A stretch of DNA of 64,000 bases from Ilyomonas sp965199845 (GTDB taxonomy: Bacteria > Bacteroidota > Bacteroidia > Chitinophagales > Chitinophagaceae), in the NCBI GenBank assembly GCA_965199845.1, contig CBDATZ010000008.1, positions 1 to 64,000 of the forward strand. The letters are read 5' to 3'. Every line of letters begins with the position of its first letter. The first letter of the stretch is position 1. Positions 10,022 through 19,423 of the stretch are shown in pieces. The notes under the pieces were generated by a model that had not been told where the DNA came from, did no database searches, and worked only from the letters and a program-made list of their open reading frames with translations. The position numbers and the translations under genes are program-made.

Positions 10022-10048
10022 TATAACTATCACATCAATAAAATCTTC

Positions 10049-11932
10049 ATGATAGTGCGAAAAGGAATTTCAATCATCACTCCAACTTACAATCAAGCTG
10101 ACTACCTGCCACGTGCAATCACAGGCTTGTTACTTCAATCGTTTACCGATTGGGAATTGATTATTATTAATGATGGTTCAACGGATGATACAAAAAAGGT
10201 TGTCGAAGAACATTCGACAGATAAGCGAATCAGGTGCATAGAAAATAAAAACAACGAAGGCTTAGGCAAGTGTTTAAACATGGGCATTGCGCAAGCCAGT
10301 TATGATTACATCGCTTATCTGCCATCAGATGATATTTATTATGTAAACCATTTGCAGTCGCTTTATATGGCGTTAGCTTCTGATGCTGATGCCGTGTTGG
10401 CTTATTCAGGCTGCAACGCCGATTATGGTGAAACCAAATTTTCGAGCGGCTGGCAATCGGTTGCCGGTCAGTCATCCCTGTCCTCTCTACAGCTTGTGCA
10501 GGTGGCTCATAAAAAAATAAATGAAAAATGGACAGAGCGGGACGAATGGGTAACCGATGATTTGAACGAAATGTTTTGGAATAAGCTGCTGGCAAAAGGG
10601 AAGGCAGTTTATACAGGAGAAATAACCTGCGAGTGGGTTGACCATCCACAGCAGCGGCACAAGATTATTAATGAAAGCTATGGCGGCGGCATTTACTTGT
10701 ACAAGCAGCATTACAACGTAGAACAGCCCATTATTTACAAAACATTAGACGGCACTTACATTGATGAAAAGGAGCAGTACAAGGATTACAGAACAGAAGC
10801 TGTATTTGATGAAAAAAAAGGACTGAAAATATTGCTGGTTGGTGAACTGGCTTTTAATGCCGAACGAATTTGCGCATTAGAAGAGCGGGGACACAAACTG
10901 TATGGCTTATGGATAAAAGACCCGCAATGCTGGAACGCCTGCGGGCCGCTGCCATTCGGCAATATTGCAACCGTTTGGTACGATAATATGGAGGAAAACA
11001 TAAGACGTATTCAGCCGGATGTGATTTATGCGTTGCTCAACTACCATGCGATTCCCTTAGCGCATTATGTGTTGTCGTTAGGCTTGAATATACCCTTAGT
11101 ATGGCATTTCAAGGAAGGTCCTTTTTATTGCCGGCAGATGGGCTTGTGGAAAGAAATGAGCGAATTGTACGGAAAGGCTGATGGTGTTATCTACATCAAT
11201 GAAACATTGAAACAATGGTACAGCCAGTGTTTGCATACAAACGATTCTCTGTCGTTTATTCTTGATGGTGATTTGCCAAAAGAAAACTATTTCACCAGTG
11301 ATAGAACGCCACTGCTTTCCGAGAGTGACGGCGAAGTGCATACGGTGGTTTCGGGCAGACCGATTGGCTTACATCCGCATTACATTAATGAATTCGCTGC
11401 TCAAAAAATCCATCTCCATTTTTATGGCAATGCGCAGCAGATCATCGGACAGTGGAAAGGGGCGGGTTCTGCTGATGAACAAAAATACATTCACATTCAT
11501 CCGCCCTGCGAAGCCAAAAACTGGGTAAGGGAATTCTCGCAATACGATGCAGGTTGGCTGCATTACTTTAAAAGCACTAATAACGGCGAACTGATGCGGG
11601 CTTCGTGGCACGACCTGAATTATCCTGCCCGGATGTCAACCCTTGCATGTGCTGGTTTGCCGATGATTTTGTTTGACAATGCAGGGCACATTGTAGCCAG
11701 TCAGCAGTTGCTTACGGAAATGGATGCAGGCATTTTCTTTAGGAATATTGAAGATTTGGGACAGCAGCTACGGAATAAAGAAAGGATGAAACAATTGCGA
11801 AACAATGTATGGAATAACCGAATGAAGTTTTCATTCGATTTTCATGCAGATGAGTTAATCCGTTTTTTTAAAGAGCTGATAAAAGTTAAATGCAGTAAGC
11901 AAGCGGAGCACAAAGAACCTGTCTTGGTGTAA
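10049..11932 (+). CDS. Two-module glycosyltransferase (GT2-like plus GT-B-like)
   Basis: 627 residues. The N-terminal module (about 1-220) is GT2/GT-A: SIITPTYNQADYLPRAI, then IINDGSTDDT, and PSDD as the DxD-like metal site. The C-terminal module (about 260-610) has a GT-B look: ILLVGELAFNAERICALEERGH opens a Rossmann-like fold and a late STLACAGLPMILFDNAGH segment resembles the donor-binding end of GT4 enzymes. No membrane helix, so cytoplasmic. Its position between peptide and exporter suggests the acceptor is the precursor peptide, but an unrelated acceptor cannot be excluded. The two modules could add two sugars in sequence (inference). Start ATG 10049 is 27 bp after the previous stop. 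Confidence 0.8.
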   Translation: MIVRKGISIITPTYNQADYLPRAITGLLLQSFTDWELIIINDGSTDDTKKVVEEHSTDKRIRCIENKNNEGLGKCLNMGIAQASYDYIAYLPSDDIYYVNHLQSLYMALASDADAVLAYSGCNADYGETKFSSGWQSVAGQSSLSSLQLVQVAHKKINEKWTERDEWVTDDLNEMFWNKLLAKGKAVYTGEITCEWVDHPQQRHKIINESYGGGIYLYKQHYNVEQPIIYKTLDGTYIDEKEQYKDYRTEAVFDEKKGLKILLVGELAFNAERICALEERGHKLYGLWIKDPQCWNACGPLPFGNIATVWYDNMEENIRRIQPDVIYALLNYHAIPLAHYVLSLGLNIPLVWHFKEGPFYCRQMGLWKEMSELYGKADGVIYINETLKQWYSQCLHTNDSLSFILDGDLPKENYFTSDRTPLLSESDGEVHTVVSGRPIGLHPHYINEFAAQKIHLHFYGNAQQIIGQWKGAGSADEQKYIHIHPPCEAKNWVREFSQYDAGWLHYFKSTNNGELMRASWHDLNYPARMSTLACAGLPMILFDNAGHIVASQQLLTEMDAGIFFRNIEDLGQQLRNKERMKQLRNNVWNNRMKFSFDFHADELIRFFKELIKVKCSKQAEHKEPVLV

Positions 11933-11973
11933 TTACAAACACCTTCTGCTTTAAAAAATTCAATTAACAGCCG

Positions 11974-12831
11974 ATGAAAAAGATTGCCATACTGATTTGC
12001 TATTACGGAAAATTTCCCTGGTATTTCAGGTATTTCCTGCACTCCTGCAGCTTCAACAAAACGATTGATTTTTATATTTTTACCGACATCATTTATGAAG
12101 GTGATATTCCGCAGAATGTAAAACTGATTAAGAAGTCGGTAAATGACATAAAAGCATTGGCGAGTGAAAAGTTAGGATTTGAAGTAAACATAGAATTCCC
12201 TTACAAATTCTGTGATTACAAACCGGCTTATGGTGCTATCTTTTCAGACTATATTGAAGACTATGATTTCTGGGGACAAAGCGATATAGATATTATTTAT
12301 GGAGACATTAGAGGCTTTATTACGGATGATATGCTGAACGAATATGATTTCATCAGCGTTCGCCATGATTACACAACCGGCTGTTTTGCTCTTTACAGAA
12401 ACAACGATTTAATGAATACGATTTTTAAGCGCAGCAAAGATTACAAAACCGTATTCACCACTTCTCCCCATTATTGTTTTGACGAATGCAGTTTTGTTCA
12501 GGATTTGCTGACTGAAGGAAGATCAATCTTTGACATCGAAACAAGAGTCGAAAGTTTCACTCACATTATAAAAGCGGCAGAGGCAGAAGGGCAAATAAAA
12601 GCACATTTCGATTTTATATTAATGGAAGGCGTTCCCGGAAGAATTACATTCGATAAGGGACGAATCATTTATAAAAAGCAGTACGAAGCTATCTTGTATC
12701 ACCTGTATTGGTTGAAGCGCTGTTATAACCCCCAAACAGAGGCTCCCATTCCGGACGTTTACCACATCAGTGCCAAAAGAATTTACACACGCAACTCAAA
12801 AAAACACCTTGAAAACTTTTCCGTATTATAA
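11974..12831 (+). CDS. DUF6625-like glycosyltransferase-family protein
   Basis: 285 residues, no signal or membrane helix. It opens with MKKIAILICYYGKFPWYFRYFL and contains WGQSDIDIIYGDI, where DID is the likely DxD metal/nucleotide-sugar site, followed by YDFISVRHDYTTGCFALYRN. This is the recognisable pattern of the DUF6625 family of predicted GT-A glycosyltransferases. The 3' end overlaps the annotated start of the ABC exporter by 62 bp, pointing to one transcript. It probably adds a sugar together with the upstream two-module transferase. Family name is from memory of the motif pattern. Confidence 0.7.
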   Translation: MKKIAILICYYGKFPWYFRYFLHSCSFNKTIDFYIFTDIIYEGDIPQNVKLIKKSVNDIKALASEKLGFEVNIEFPYKFCDYKPAYGAIFSDYIEDYDFWGQSDIDIIYGDIRGFITDDMLNEYDFISVRHDYTTGCFALYRNNDLMNTIFKRSKDYKTVFTTSPHYCFDECSFVQDLLTEGRSIFDIETRVESFTHIIKAAEAEGQIKAHFDFILMEGVPGRITFDKGRIIYKKQYEAILYHLYWLKRCYNPQTEAPIPDVYHISAKRIYTRNSKKHLENFSVL

Positions 12832-15044
12832 GCAGTTAGATGCCATGGATTGCGGTCCGACCTGCCTGCGTATGATAAGCAAGTGGCATGGTAAAAGAAT
12901 CAGTTTAGATAAATTACGGCAGGCATCGCAATACAGCAGCAATGGCGTTTCCCTGCTGGGTTTGGCGGAAGCAGCAGAAGGCCTTGGCTTACGGGCTAAA
13001 GGCGTAAAAGTGTCTGTTGAAGATATGATTAACGATATACCACTGCCCGCCATCCTGCATTGGAATCAATATCATTTTGTGGTGCTTACACCGGCTTCTA
13101 CCAGAAAGAACATAGTGATTGCCGACCCGGCAAAAGGAATGATTACCCTCAGCAAAAATGATTTTATCGCAAATTGGGTAAGCACCGGCGGGCAAAAGCA
13201 ACTGGGCATTGCACTGGTATTAGAACCTGCGCCCGCTTTCTATGAACAGGAAGATGGACAAAGAAAAAACGCATCGGCTGGGGTTTATTACTCGGTTATC
13301 TAAAGCAGCAAAAAACAGTTCATCGGGCAATTGGCTATCGGCTTACTCATCGGTACATTATTACAACTCATCTTTCCCTTTCTTACCCAAAGCATTGTAG
13401 ATACCGGCATCAATACGCACAACCTGCAGTTTATTTATATTATTCTCATTGCGCAGTTCATGCTGTTCTTCGGGCGCACGTTAGTTGAATTTATTAGAAG
13501 TCGCCTGTTGCTTTATATCAGCACTCGCATCAATGTATCGCTGCTGTCCGATTTCTGGATCAAACTCATGAAGCTGCCGCTGCACTATTTCGATACCAAG
13601 CAAACCGGCGATATTTTGCAGCGGTTACAGGACCAGCACCGAATCGAAAGCTTTCTTACCGGCTCTACTCTGTCTACTTTGTTTTCCATGTTTAACCTGC
13701 TTGTATTTTCTGTGGTGCTGCTCTCTTACAACACAATGGTGTTTGCCATCTTTTTAATGGGTTCTCTTTTATACATCTTTTGGATACGTTTTTTTCTCAA
13801 ATACCGCCGCAGTTTAGACTATAAGCGATTCGCCGTTGCCAGCAAGGAAAACAGTGCAACCATGCAACTGATACAAGGTATGCAGGAAATAAAAGCTGAA
13901 CAATGCGGAAACCCTGCGTCGCTGGGAATGGGAAGGCTTGCAGGCTTCACTATTTAAGCTGAACTTTAAAAGCTTATCATTAAGCCAATACCAGCAGGCA
14001 GGCGCGTTCTTCATCAACGAGGGCAAAAACATACTCATTACTTTTTTCGTTGCCAAAGCCGTTTTGGAAGGGCAGCTTACACTTGGTGCTATGCTTGCTA
14101 TTCAATACATCATTGGTCAGCTTAACAGCCCGGTGGAACAACTCATTGGCTTTGTACAGCAGGCGCAGGATGCTAAAATTTCATTAGAGCGGCTGAATGA
14201 AATTTATGAAGTGGCAGATGAGGAAAGCGCAGCTTCCAGCAACATTGCCTACGCTACCCATTTGCCCCAGAGCAAATCCATCTCTCTCCGTCATCTTTCT
14301 TTTACGTATGCCGGCGCCGGAAACGAACCTGTGCTGCACGACATCAATCTTTGTATTCCTGAAGGAAAAGTAACCGCCATCGTAGGCATGAGCGGCAGCG
14401 GCAAAACTACTTTGCTAAAACTGCTGCTGAAGTTTTATGAACATTACAAAGGCGATATTGTTATCGGAGGTTCCGATGCTCCCTTCTCGACGAGTGGAGA
14501 AGGGCTAGGAATGAGGGCCATTTCTCCCCGATACTGGCGCAGCCAATGCGGCAGTGTGATGCAGGATGGCTTTATCTTTAGCGACAGCATTACTAAAAAC
14601 ATTGCTGTGAGCGATGAAACGCCGGACTATAAAAAACTGCTTCACGCCTGTAAAGTAGCAAACATCCTTTCTTTTGTGGAAGGATTGCCATTGGGCTTCA
14701 ACACCAAAATAGGTGCGGAAGGAAATGGCATCAGCCAAGGGCAAAAGCAAAGAGTGTTGATTGCAAGAGCCGTGTATAAAGACCCGCAATATTTATTCTT
14801 TGACGAAGCTACCAATGCGTTAGATGCCAACAATGAAAAGGACATCATGCACAATCTGCAACATTTTTTTGCAGGCAAAACGGTAGTCGTGGTAGCGCAC
14901 CGCCTGAGCACCGTTAAGAATGCGGATAACATAGTGGTGCTGCACAATGGAACGATTACGGAACAGGGTACACACGACGAATTGAGCCGGCGAAAAGGAC
15001 AATATTACGAACTGGTGAAGAACCAGTTGGAACTGGGAAGTTGA
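12770..15044 (+). CDS. C39 peptidase-containing ABC exporter, three frameshifts as read
   Basis: Three consecutive frames together give one protein of about 740-750 residues. The C39 peptidase comes first (catalytic Cys in MDCGPTC, His in HFVVL, Asp in ADPAKG), then an ABC membrane domain, then the nucleotide-binding domain with Walker A GMSGSGKTT, signature SQGQKQRV and Walker B LFFDEATNALDA. It would cut the double-glycine leader and export the peptide. As read, the frame breaks three times: one A too few at 13264-13269, one A too many at 13310-13315, and one A too many at 13891-13894. Correcting these restores continuous family-like sequence (RIGWGLLLGYLKQQK, then QFIGQLAIGLL; later NNAETLRRWEW). 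TTG 12809 is an alternative start that removes most of the overlap. Either a sequencing artefact or a recent pseudogene. Confidence 0.88.
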
Positions 15045-15116
15045 TGAAGTTGTGAAGGGTGAATGATAAATTTTATATCCTATTACTTGTTTCTTGCATC
15101 TTAAAACTTATCTCTT

Positions 15117-16445
15117 ATGCCATACACAATTAATGGGGACGGTTCGCTGGAAACAGATGAGTTAGAACGGAATGAACGGCTGGCAGTGCGAAGCGAAGAA
15201 GTAAGAGACATGATTTCGCATAAACCGGGCTTTTTGATCCGGTATGGCAATGTCGTTTTTTTGATTGTGCTCCTGCTGGTTGTTGTCGCCTGCTGGCTCA
15301 TTCGGTATCCCGACATCGTAAGCGGCAAAGCGGTACTTGCTTCTCTGAATGCGCCAAAACCGGTGATAGCGAAGACGGATGGAAAGCTGATGATGCTGAC
15401 GATCAAAGAGAACGAACCGGTAAACGAGGGAGAGATATTAGGCTTTGTGGAAAGCACGGCCAAGCATGAGTACGTGTTGGCATTATCGTCATATTTGGAT
15501 ACGTTGTCCGTATTGCTTCTTGCCAATAACGAAGCCGGATTATTGAAACAAAAAGATAGGTCATTTACTGAGTTGGGCGAACTGCAGCAACCCTTTCAGA
15601 CGTTTGCCCAAAGCTTCGCTGTTTACAGCAATTATATAGCAGATGGTTTTTTTGTAAAGAAGGCAACCATGCTGACAACGGACAAAGCTTTTTTGCGGCA
15701 GCAAAACAGGATATTGAACGCGCAAAAGGAATTGCAGCAGCAGGATGCCGCTTTGTCGCAAAAGACCTTTGCCATGAACGATACCCTGATGAAACAGAAA
15801 GTGATTTCAGCACTGGAGTACCGCAACGAGCAAAGTAAATATTTAAGTAAGCAACAAGCTGTTCCGCAGATCAATTCGTCCATCCTGACAAATGAAAACG
15901 GACAAAACGAGAAGGATAAAGAGATATCAGAACTAAAGAATACTACATATCAACAGAAAGCCATTTTTATGCAGGCAATGCAAACGCTAAAGAGCAGCGT
16001 AGAAGAATGGAAACGGAAATATATACTGACAGCAACAGCAAATGGCAATATCTCGCTCACCGGTTTTTTGGAAGTGAACCAGGCTTTGAAAAACGGACAG
16101 ATCATTTGCTACATCATCAGTAGCAACAGCAGCTATTATGCGCAAATGCTGATACCGCAGGCTAATTTTGGAAAAGTGCAGCCAGGTCAGGAAGTGTTGC
16201 TGAAGTTTCAGGCTTATCCGAGTGCGGAATGGGGCAGCGTGCTTGGTAAAGTGGATTTTATTTCGCGGGTTCCGACTGATAGCGGATACTTAGCTAAAAT
16301 TGTTTTACCAAAAGGATTAATGACTGATTATGATAAACCTATTCAATACCACGATGGATTGACTGCAACAGGAGAAATTATTACGGCTGACAGAAGATTG
16401 CTTCAGCAACTTTATTATAATCTATATAGAGAAGTGAGCCGATAA
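15117..16445 (+). CDS. HlyD-family periplasmic adaptor of the exporter
   Basis: 442 residues. It has a short cytoplasmic N-terminus, one membrane helix (about residues 44-62, VVFLIVLLLVVVACWLI), and a biotinyl-lipoyl-like beta domain split around a long helical hairpin (about residues 130-300, many Gln/Lys/Glu). The C-terminal barrel begins near ILTATANGNISLTGF. Family role: links the inner-membrane C39 ABC transporter to an outer-membrane TolC-like channel. No TolC homologue is in this window, so the channel must be encoded elsewhere. It starts 72 bp after the exporter and ends the cluster. Confidence 0.88.
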   Translation: MPYTINGDGSLETDELERNERLAVRSEEVRDMISHKPGFLIRYGNVVFLIVLLLVVVACWLIRYPDIVSGKAVLASLNAPKPVIAKTDGKLMMLTIKENEPVNEGEILGFVESTAKHEYVLALSSYLDTLSVLLLANNEAGLLKQKDRSFTELGELQQPFQTFAQSFAVYSNYIADGFFVKKATMLTTDKAFLRQQNRILNAQKELQQQDAALSQKTFAMNDTLMKQKVISALEYRNEQSKYLSKQQAVPQINSSILTNENGQNEKDKEISELKNTTYQQKAIFMQAMQTLKSSVEEWKRKYILTATANGNISLTGFLEVNQALKNGQIICYIISSNSSYYAQMLIPQANFGKVQPGQEVLLKFQAYPSAEWGSVLGKVDFISRVPTDSGYLAKIVLPKGLMTDYDKPIQYHDGLTATGEIITADRRLLQQLYYNLYREVSR

Positions 16446-16935
16446 AAATAATACGATACTATTCATGATGATGAGCTCATTAGGAAATTAAATCACGGAG
16501 AAATTTGTTTCGAAAAACAAGTTCTAATTTTAAAAAAAACTATATTGAAAGCTTGTCATGAAGGTTGTTCAGTATTTGGTAAGAGTAGGCTTTTCATTGT
16601 AAAACAATTAGAAAAAGTCATTCAATGCTGTGGCATCCAGCTTCTTTTTTCATAACAGATGAGCAAGCTTTTGAAGCCATCGAGCCAAGCATTCCTCCTT
16701 TCAATTTCAGTGCGCTCTTTGTACTGTTCATCGTCAAAGTATTGATAGGTGGGGTATGAGTGTCCCTGCAAGAAGTCCGCGGTTGGCATGTCGGAGCACA
16801 ATGCCGCATTTTCTTACAACTATGCCAATGCACTCGGTGGTAAAATTCCCGGCTGCACCATAGACTACGCAAAAGCCCTCGTTAGCCGTGACGATCTGCC
16901 AAATGCCAACGACATGCTGCATAATTTTCATGTTC
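16446..16935. other. Junction region with transposase debris
   Basis: Between the HlyD gene and the truncated integrase. Apart from the transposase remnant at 16622-16810 on the minus strand, I see only short A/T-rich sequence (16446-16620) and frames with no family features. It looks like a recombination scar at the right edge of the peptide cluster. Confidence 0.5.
16622..16810 (-). pseudogene. C-terminal remnant of an IS5-like DDE transposase
   Basis: The minus strand reads ADFLQGHSYPTYQYFDDEQ and then YKERTEIERRNAWLDGFKSL, ending at a TGA at 16622. The pattern YKxRxxIERxNAWLDGFKxLL is the C-terminal signature of IS5-like transposases and contains the catalytic Glu region. An in-frame stop lies just upstream (about 16810) and the usual terminal helix is missing, so this is a fragment. 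No start codon context or inverted repeats were found. It lies beside the broken end of the integrase, so this IS may have caused the truncation. Confidence 0.65.
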
Positions 16936-17889
16936 TTAGCCATCGATTTCGTGAACCGTTGACCAGCATAAGCATTGACAACCAATTATTTTACTGATCA
17001 TTATTGTATGGAATGGAAATTTCAGTAGAGCGAAATCTACACCGTTTGCGCTCGGCAGAGGGAAGACTTTGGCATTCGGGTGTTTTGTAACAGCCGTTTT
17101 TTTTCTGGCTGTGTTTAAAATTAATTCTGCGATTGGATGAAGGGTAATTAATACCGGCTCTCCCGTTTTCGCCTGTATCATTCTTGTTGTAATAACACCT
17201 TCTCTGATATCACTCCATTCTATTTTCGCTATATCAACCCACCTAAGCCCGGTATAGCAACAGAAAATGAAAGCTGCCTTCACCTCTTGATTGAAGCAGG
17301 GTGTTCGCAACAATTGCAAATAGTCTTCAACCTCTAAATTGTCTTTCAGCTTTGTAGATGGTTTCGACTTCGCAGCAACATATTCAGTTGGATTTTGATG
17401 GAAGTATCCATCCTTTTTCGCTGCGTTTACTACCCATTTGAACCGCGCATAATAGTTGCTTGGCGTTTCACCACTGTACTTATCAAGAAGAAATTGACGA
17501 AAGCGCTTACAAAAATTTTCTGTTATCTCCGTAAATGATATGAACTTCGCTCTGACAAACATTTTAAACTGGGTCAAACTACACACTAGGTGACGGTTGC
17601 CCTTCCTTTTGTTAAGATGAACATACTCTTCATAGTATTCTATAAAATTCGCCTTCAACCTGTACTTTGGGATGTATGCGCTGCCTATCGATTGTTGCTC
17701 AATAATGGTTTGACTCTTCTTTACTTCTATTAGTGCTAATGCTTCCTTGTTATGATTTTTCTGAACTTGATCTTTGGGTTTTGTGTATATAAAGATACCG
17801 GTTGACGGGCGCTGACCTGGTTTGCGACCCAAATCATAATAGAATACAATTTTATTACCGGACCGGTTCTTTCTCTTTATAATATTCAT
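16936..17889 (-). pseudogene. Tyrosine recombinase truncated before its last catalytic boxes
   Basis: 317 residues. The N-terminal arm-binding domain (MNIIKRKNRSGNKIVFYYDL), SAM-like core-binding domain (about 75-180) and part of the catalytic domain are present, with box I Arg in CCYTGLRWVDIAKIEW. Homologues then continue to the HxxR and Tyr boxes. Here the sequence changes character after FALLKFPFH (about 17000) and ends within unrelated sequence next to the transposase remnant. It lies 360 bp from the 3' end of tRNA-Leu, the usual position of an island integrase relative to its attachment site. Inactive as read. Confidence 0.82.
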
Positions 17890-18124
17890 GGATTTACGTT
17901 TAAAATTTATAAACTTGGCATCAACAGATATGCCGTGTCATTTGATTTTATTAGCAGTGAATGCGTTAGTTCCCAAAAAGTGAAAAAGCGATAAAATGTG
18001 AAGAAAAGAATTTTGTTCACATTTGGGAATTCCGATTCACTCAAGGCGGATTATGACAGCAAATCTTATCAATTGTCCAAGGGGTAAATACACTCTCCCA
18101 GCGGTAATTTTTCTTTTGAAAAGT

Positions 18125-18155
18125 GTGTGTCATAATGTGTGTCAAATATGTGTCA
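18125..18155 (+). repeat. Three GTGTGTCA-type repeats, 12-bp period
   Basis: GTGTGTCA at 18125 and 18137, then TGTGTCA at 18149. The near-helical spacing between an integrase gene and a tRNA gene resembles arm-type binding sites of tyrosine recombinases. This is inference from position and period only. Confidence 0.45.
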
Positions 18156-18210
18156 ACAATGGTGGTAATAAGCGTAGAAAAGCGACACTTTTTGACAGCT
18201 GCAAATGAAA

Positions 18211-18244
18211 AAAGGCTTGTAAATCAATGATTTACAAGCCTTTT
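18211..18244. terminator. Perfect hairpin downstream of tRNA-Leu
   Basis: AAAAGGCTTGTAAATCA, a one-base loop, and the exact reverse complement ending in CCTTTT. With A and T runs on both sides it can work in both directions. It lies directly 3' of the minus-strand tRNA-Leu. Confidence 0.8.
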
Positions 18245-18248
18245 AGTG

Positions 18249-18332
18249 TGCCCAGGACTGGAATCGAACCAGCACATCCTTGCGAATGCTGCGACCTGAA
18301 CACAGTGCGTCTACCAATTTCGCCACCTGGGC
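18249..18332 (-). tRNA. tRNA-Leu (CAG)
   Basis: 84 nt on the minus strand. Acceptor GCCCAGG/CCTGGGC with discriminator A, D-loop AATTGGTAGAC, anticodon stem CTGTG/CGCAG with loop TTCAGGT (anticodon CAG), a long class II variable arm and T-loop TTCGATT. CCA is not encoded. Its 3' end faces the island, the usual side for tRNA-targeted integration. Confidence 0.95.
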
Positions 18333-18391
18333 AGGTGATTTGTGTTAGGGCTGCAAATATAGGAGATGGCAATATGCTGCACAAACCAATT

Positions 18392-19417
18392 TTATAATGT
18401 CAATAAACTACAACCTCGAAGGTCACTGTTATCTATTCTTCCTAACACTTCGAAGCTACCATCTTCATATACAATACCGGCATCGTCGGTTGCAATAAAG
18501 GCACAACTATCTATATTAGCAAGGTCTATTATATTCAATATACCTTTTTTACCGGTTACGGTAACATGTAACGGATCTTCTTCATTTCTCACCAATACTT
18601 TCATCCAGGACGGACAATGATAAATACCATTATCTTGTGAATATGCCTGGCTTAGCAACTCCGTCATTCCATATTCAGAATGAACTGATGATATACGAAA
18701 AGCTTGTTGTAACTGTGTATGAACTTCTTCTCTGGTTAATTCTTTTTTTCGTCCTTTCATACCACCGGTTTCCATAATAATTGTATGTTGCAAAGACATC
18801 GGGCAGGCAACCGCAAAATCAAGCAGGGCAAAGGTTACACCAATCAAAATGGTTTTTTGCTTCGCTTCTTCCAATTGTTGTAACATGGTTTTTAATTTAT
18901 CAAAATCATACAAATAAAAACCGCTTTGCGAATGCTGCGAAAGCTGAATTAATTCATCAACCATAATCACCAGGGAAGAACCATTTCTTTCGAGATAGGA
19001 GGGAAGCAAACCGATAATGCACAAATCTTTTATGTTTCCGTAAAAAGATTCAAACGCAGTTGTAAAGCTTTTTTTATATAAAGAAATATCTTTCACAAAA
19101 TGCCGGCTGTTACTTGTTTGCGTAGTGCCGCTGCTGGTGAAAATAATACCGGGCAAAAATGTGCCTGTTGTTATTACATGCGTTTTAAAAAAAGAAATCG
19201 GAAGAAAAGGAATCTTATCAATCGTTGTAACGGATGATGGATTTACTTGTAATAAACCGCACCATTGCTGATAAATTTTATTATTCCCGTATTGATATTG
19301 AAATAACTGGAGGGCAAGCTTTTCATTAAAAACTTCACCTTTGAAAATATTGTTAACAAAGAAATCATTCACACTAAACAGGTAATTTGTTTTGTTTACA
19401 TTTGAAAAGAAATACAC
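18392..19417 (-). CDS. LuxE/PaaK-like acyl-protein synthetase family protein
   Basis: 341 residues, soluble. IIFTSSGTTQTSNSRH is the Ser/Thr/Gly-rich phosphate loop of adenylate-forming enzymes of the LuxE/PaaK branch. Further family-like segments are METGGMKGR, SEYGMTELLSQAY and the late DDAGIVYEDGSFEVLGR. The family activates a carboxylic acid with ATP for transfer. In Bacteroidota single-gene homologues are annotated acyl transferase, and the physiological acid is not known. It starts seven bases from the divergent lipoprotein gene, so the two promoters must overlap the coding starts. It sits just beyond tRNA-Leu and looks like resident chromosome. Confidence 0.78.
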   Translation of the reverse strand: MYFFSNVNKTNYLFSVNDFFVNNIFKGEVFNEKLALQLFQYQYGNNKIYQQWCGLLQVNPSSVTTIDKIPFLPISFFKTHVITTGTFLPGIIFTSSGTTQTSNSRHFVKDISLYKKSFTTAFESFYGNIKDLCIIGLLPSYLERNGSSLVIMVDELIQLSQHSQSGFYLYDFDKLKTMLQQLEEAKQKTILIGVTFALLDFAVACPMSLQHTIIMETGGMKGRKKELTREEVHTQLQQAFRISSVHSEYGMTELLSQAYSQDNGIYHCPSWMKVLVRNEEDPLHVTVTGKKGILNIIDLANIDSCAFIATDDAGIVYEDGSFEVLGRIDNSDLRGCSLLTL

Positions 19418-19423
19418 ACCAGA

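Larger units (their letters stand above)
17890..18248. other. Integrase upstream region and possible att zone
   Basis: No gene. Contains three GTGTGTCA-like repeats (18125-18155) and the terminator hairpin at 18211-18244. If the integrase used the tRNA-Leu 3' end as its attachment site, the right attachment region would be here. The matching left copy would lie outside the window, so it cannot be tested. Confidence 0.4.

Noticed and set aside
16734..16997. Frames of about 82 codons on both strands
   Set aside because: The IS5-like transposase signature is in a third frame on the minus strand; these two frames have no family features.
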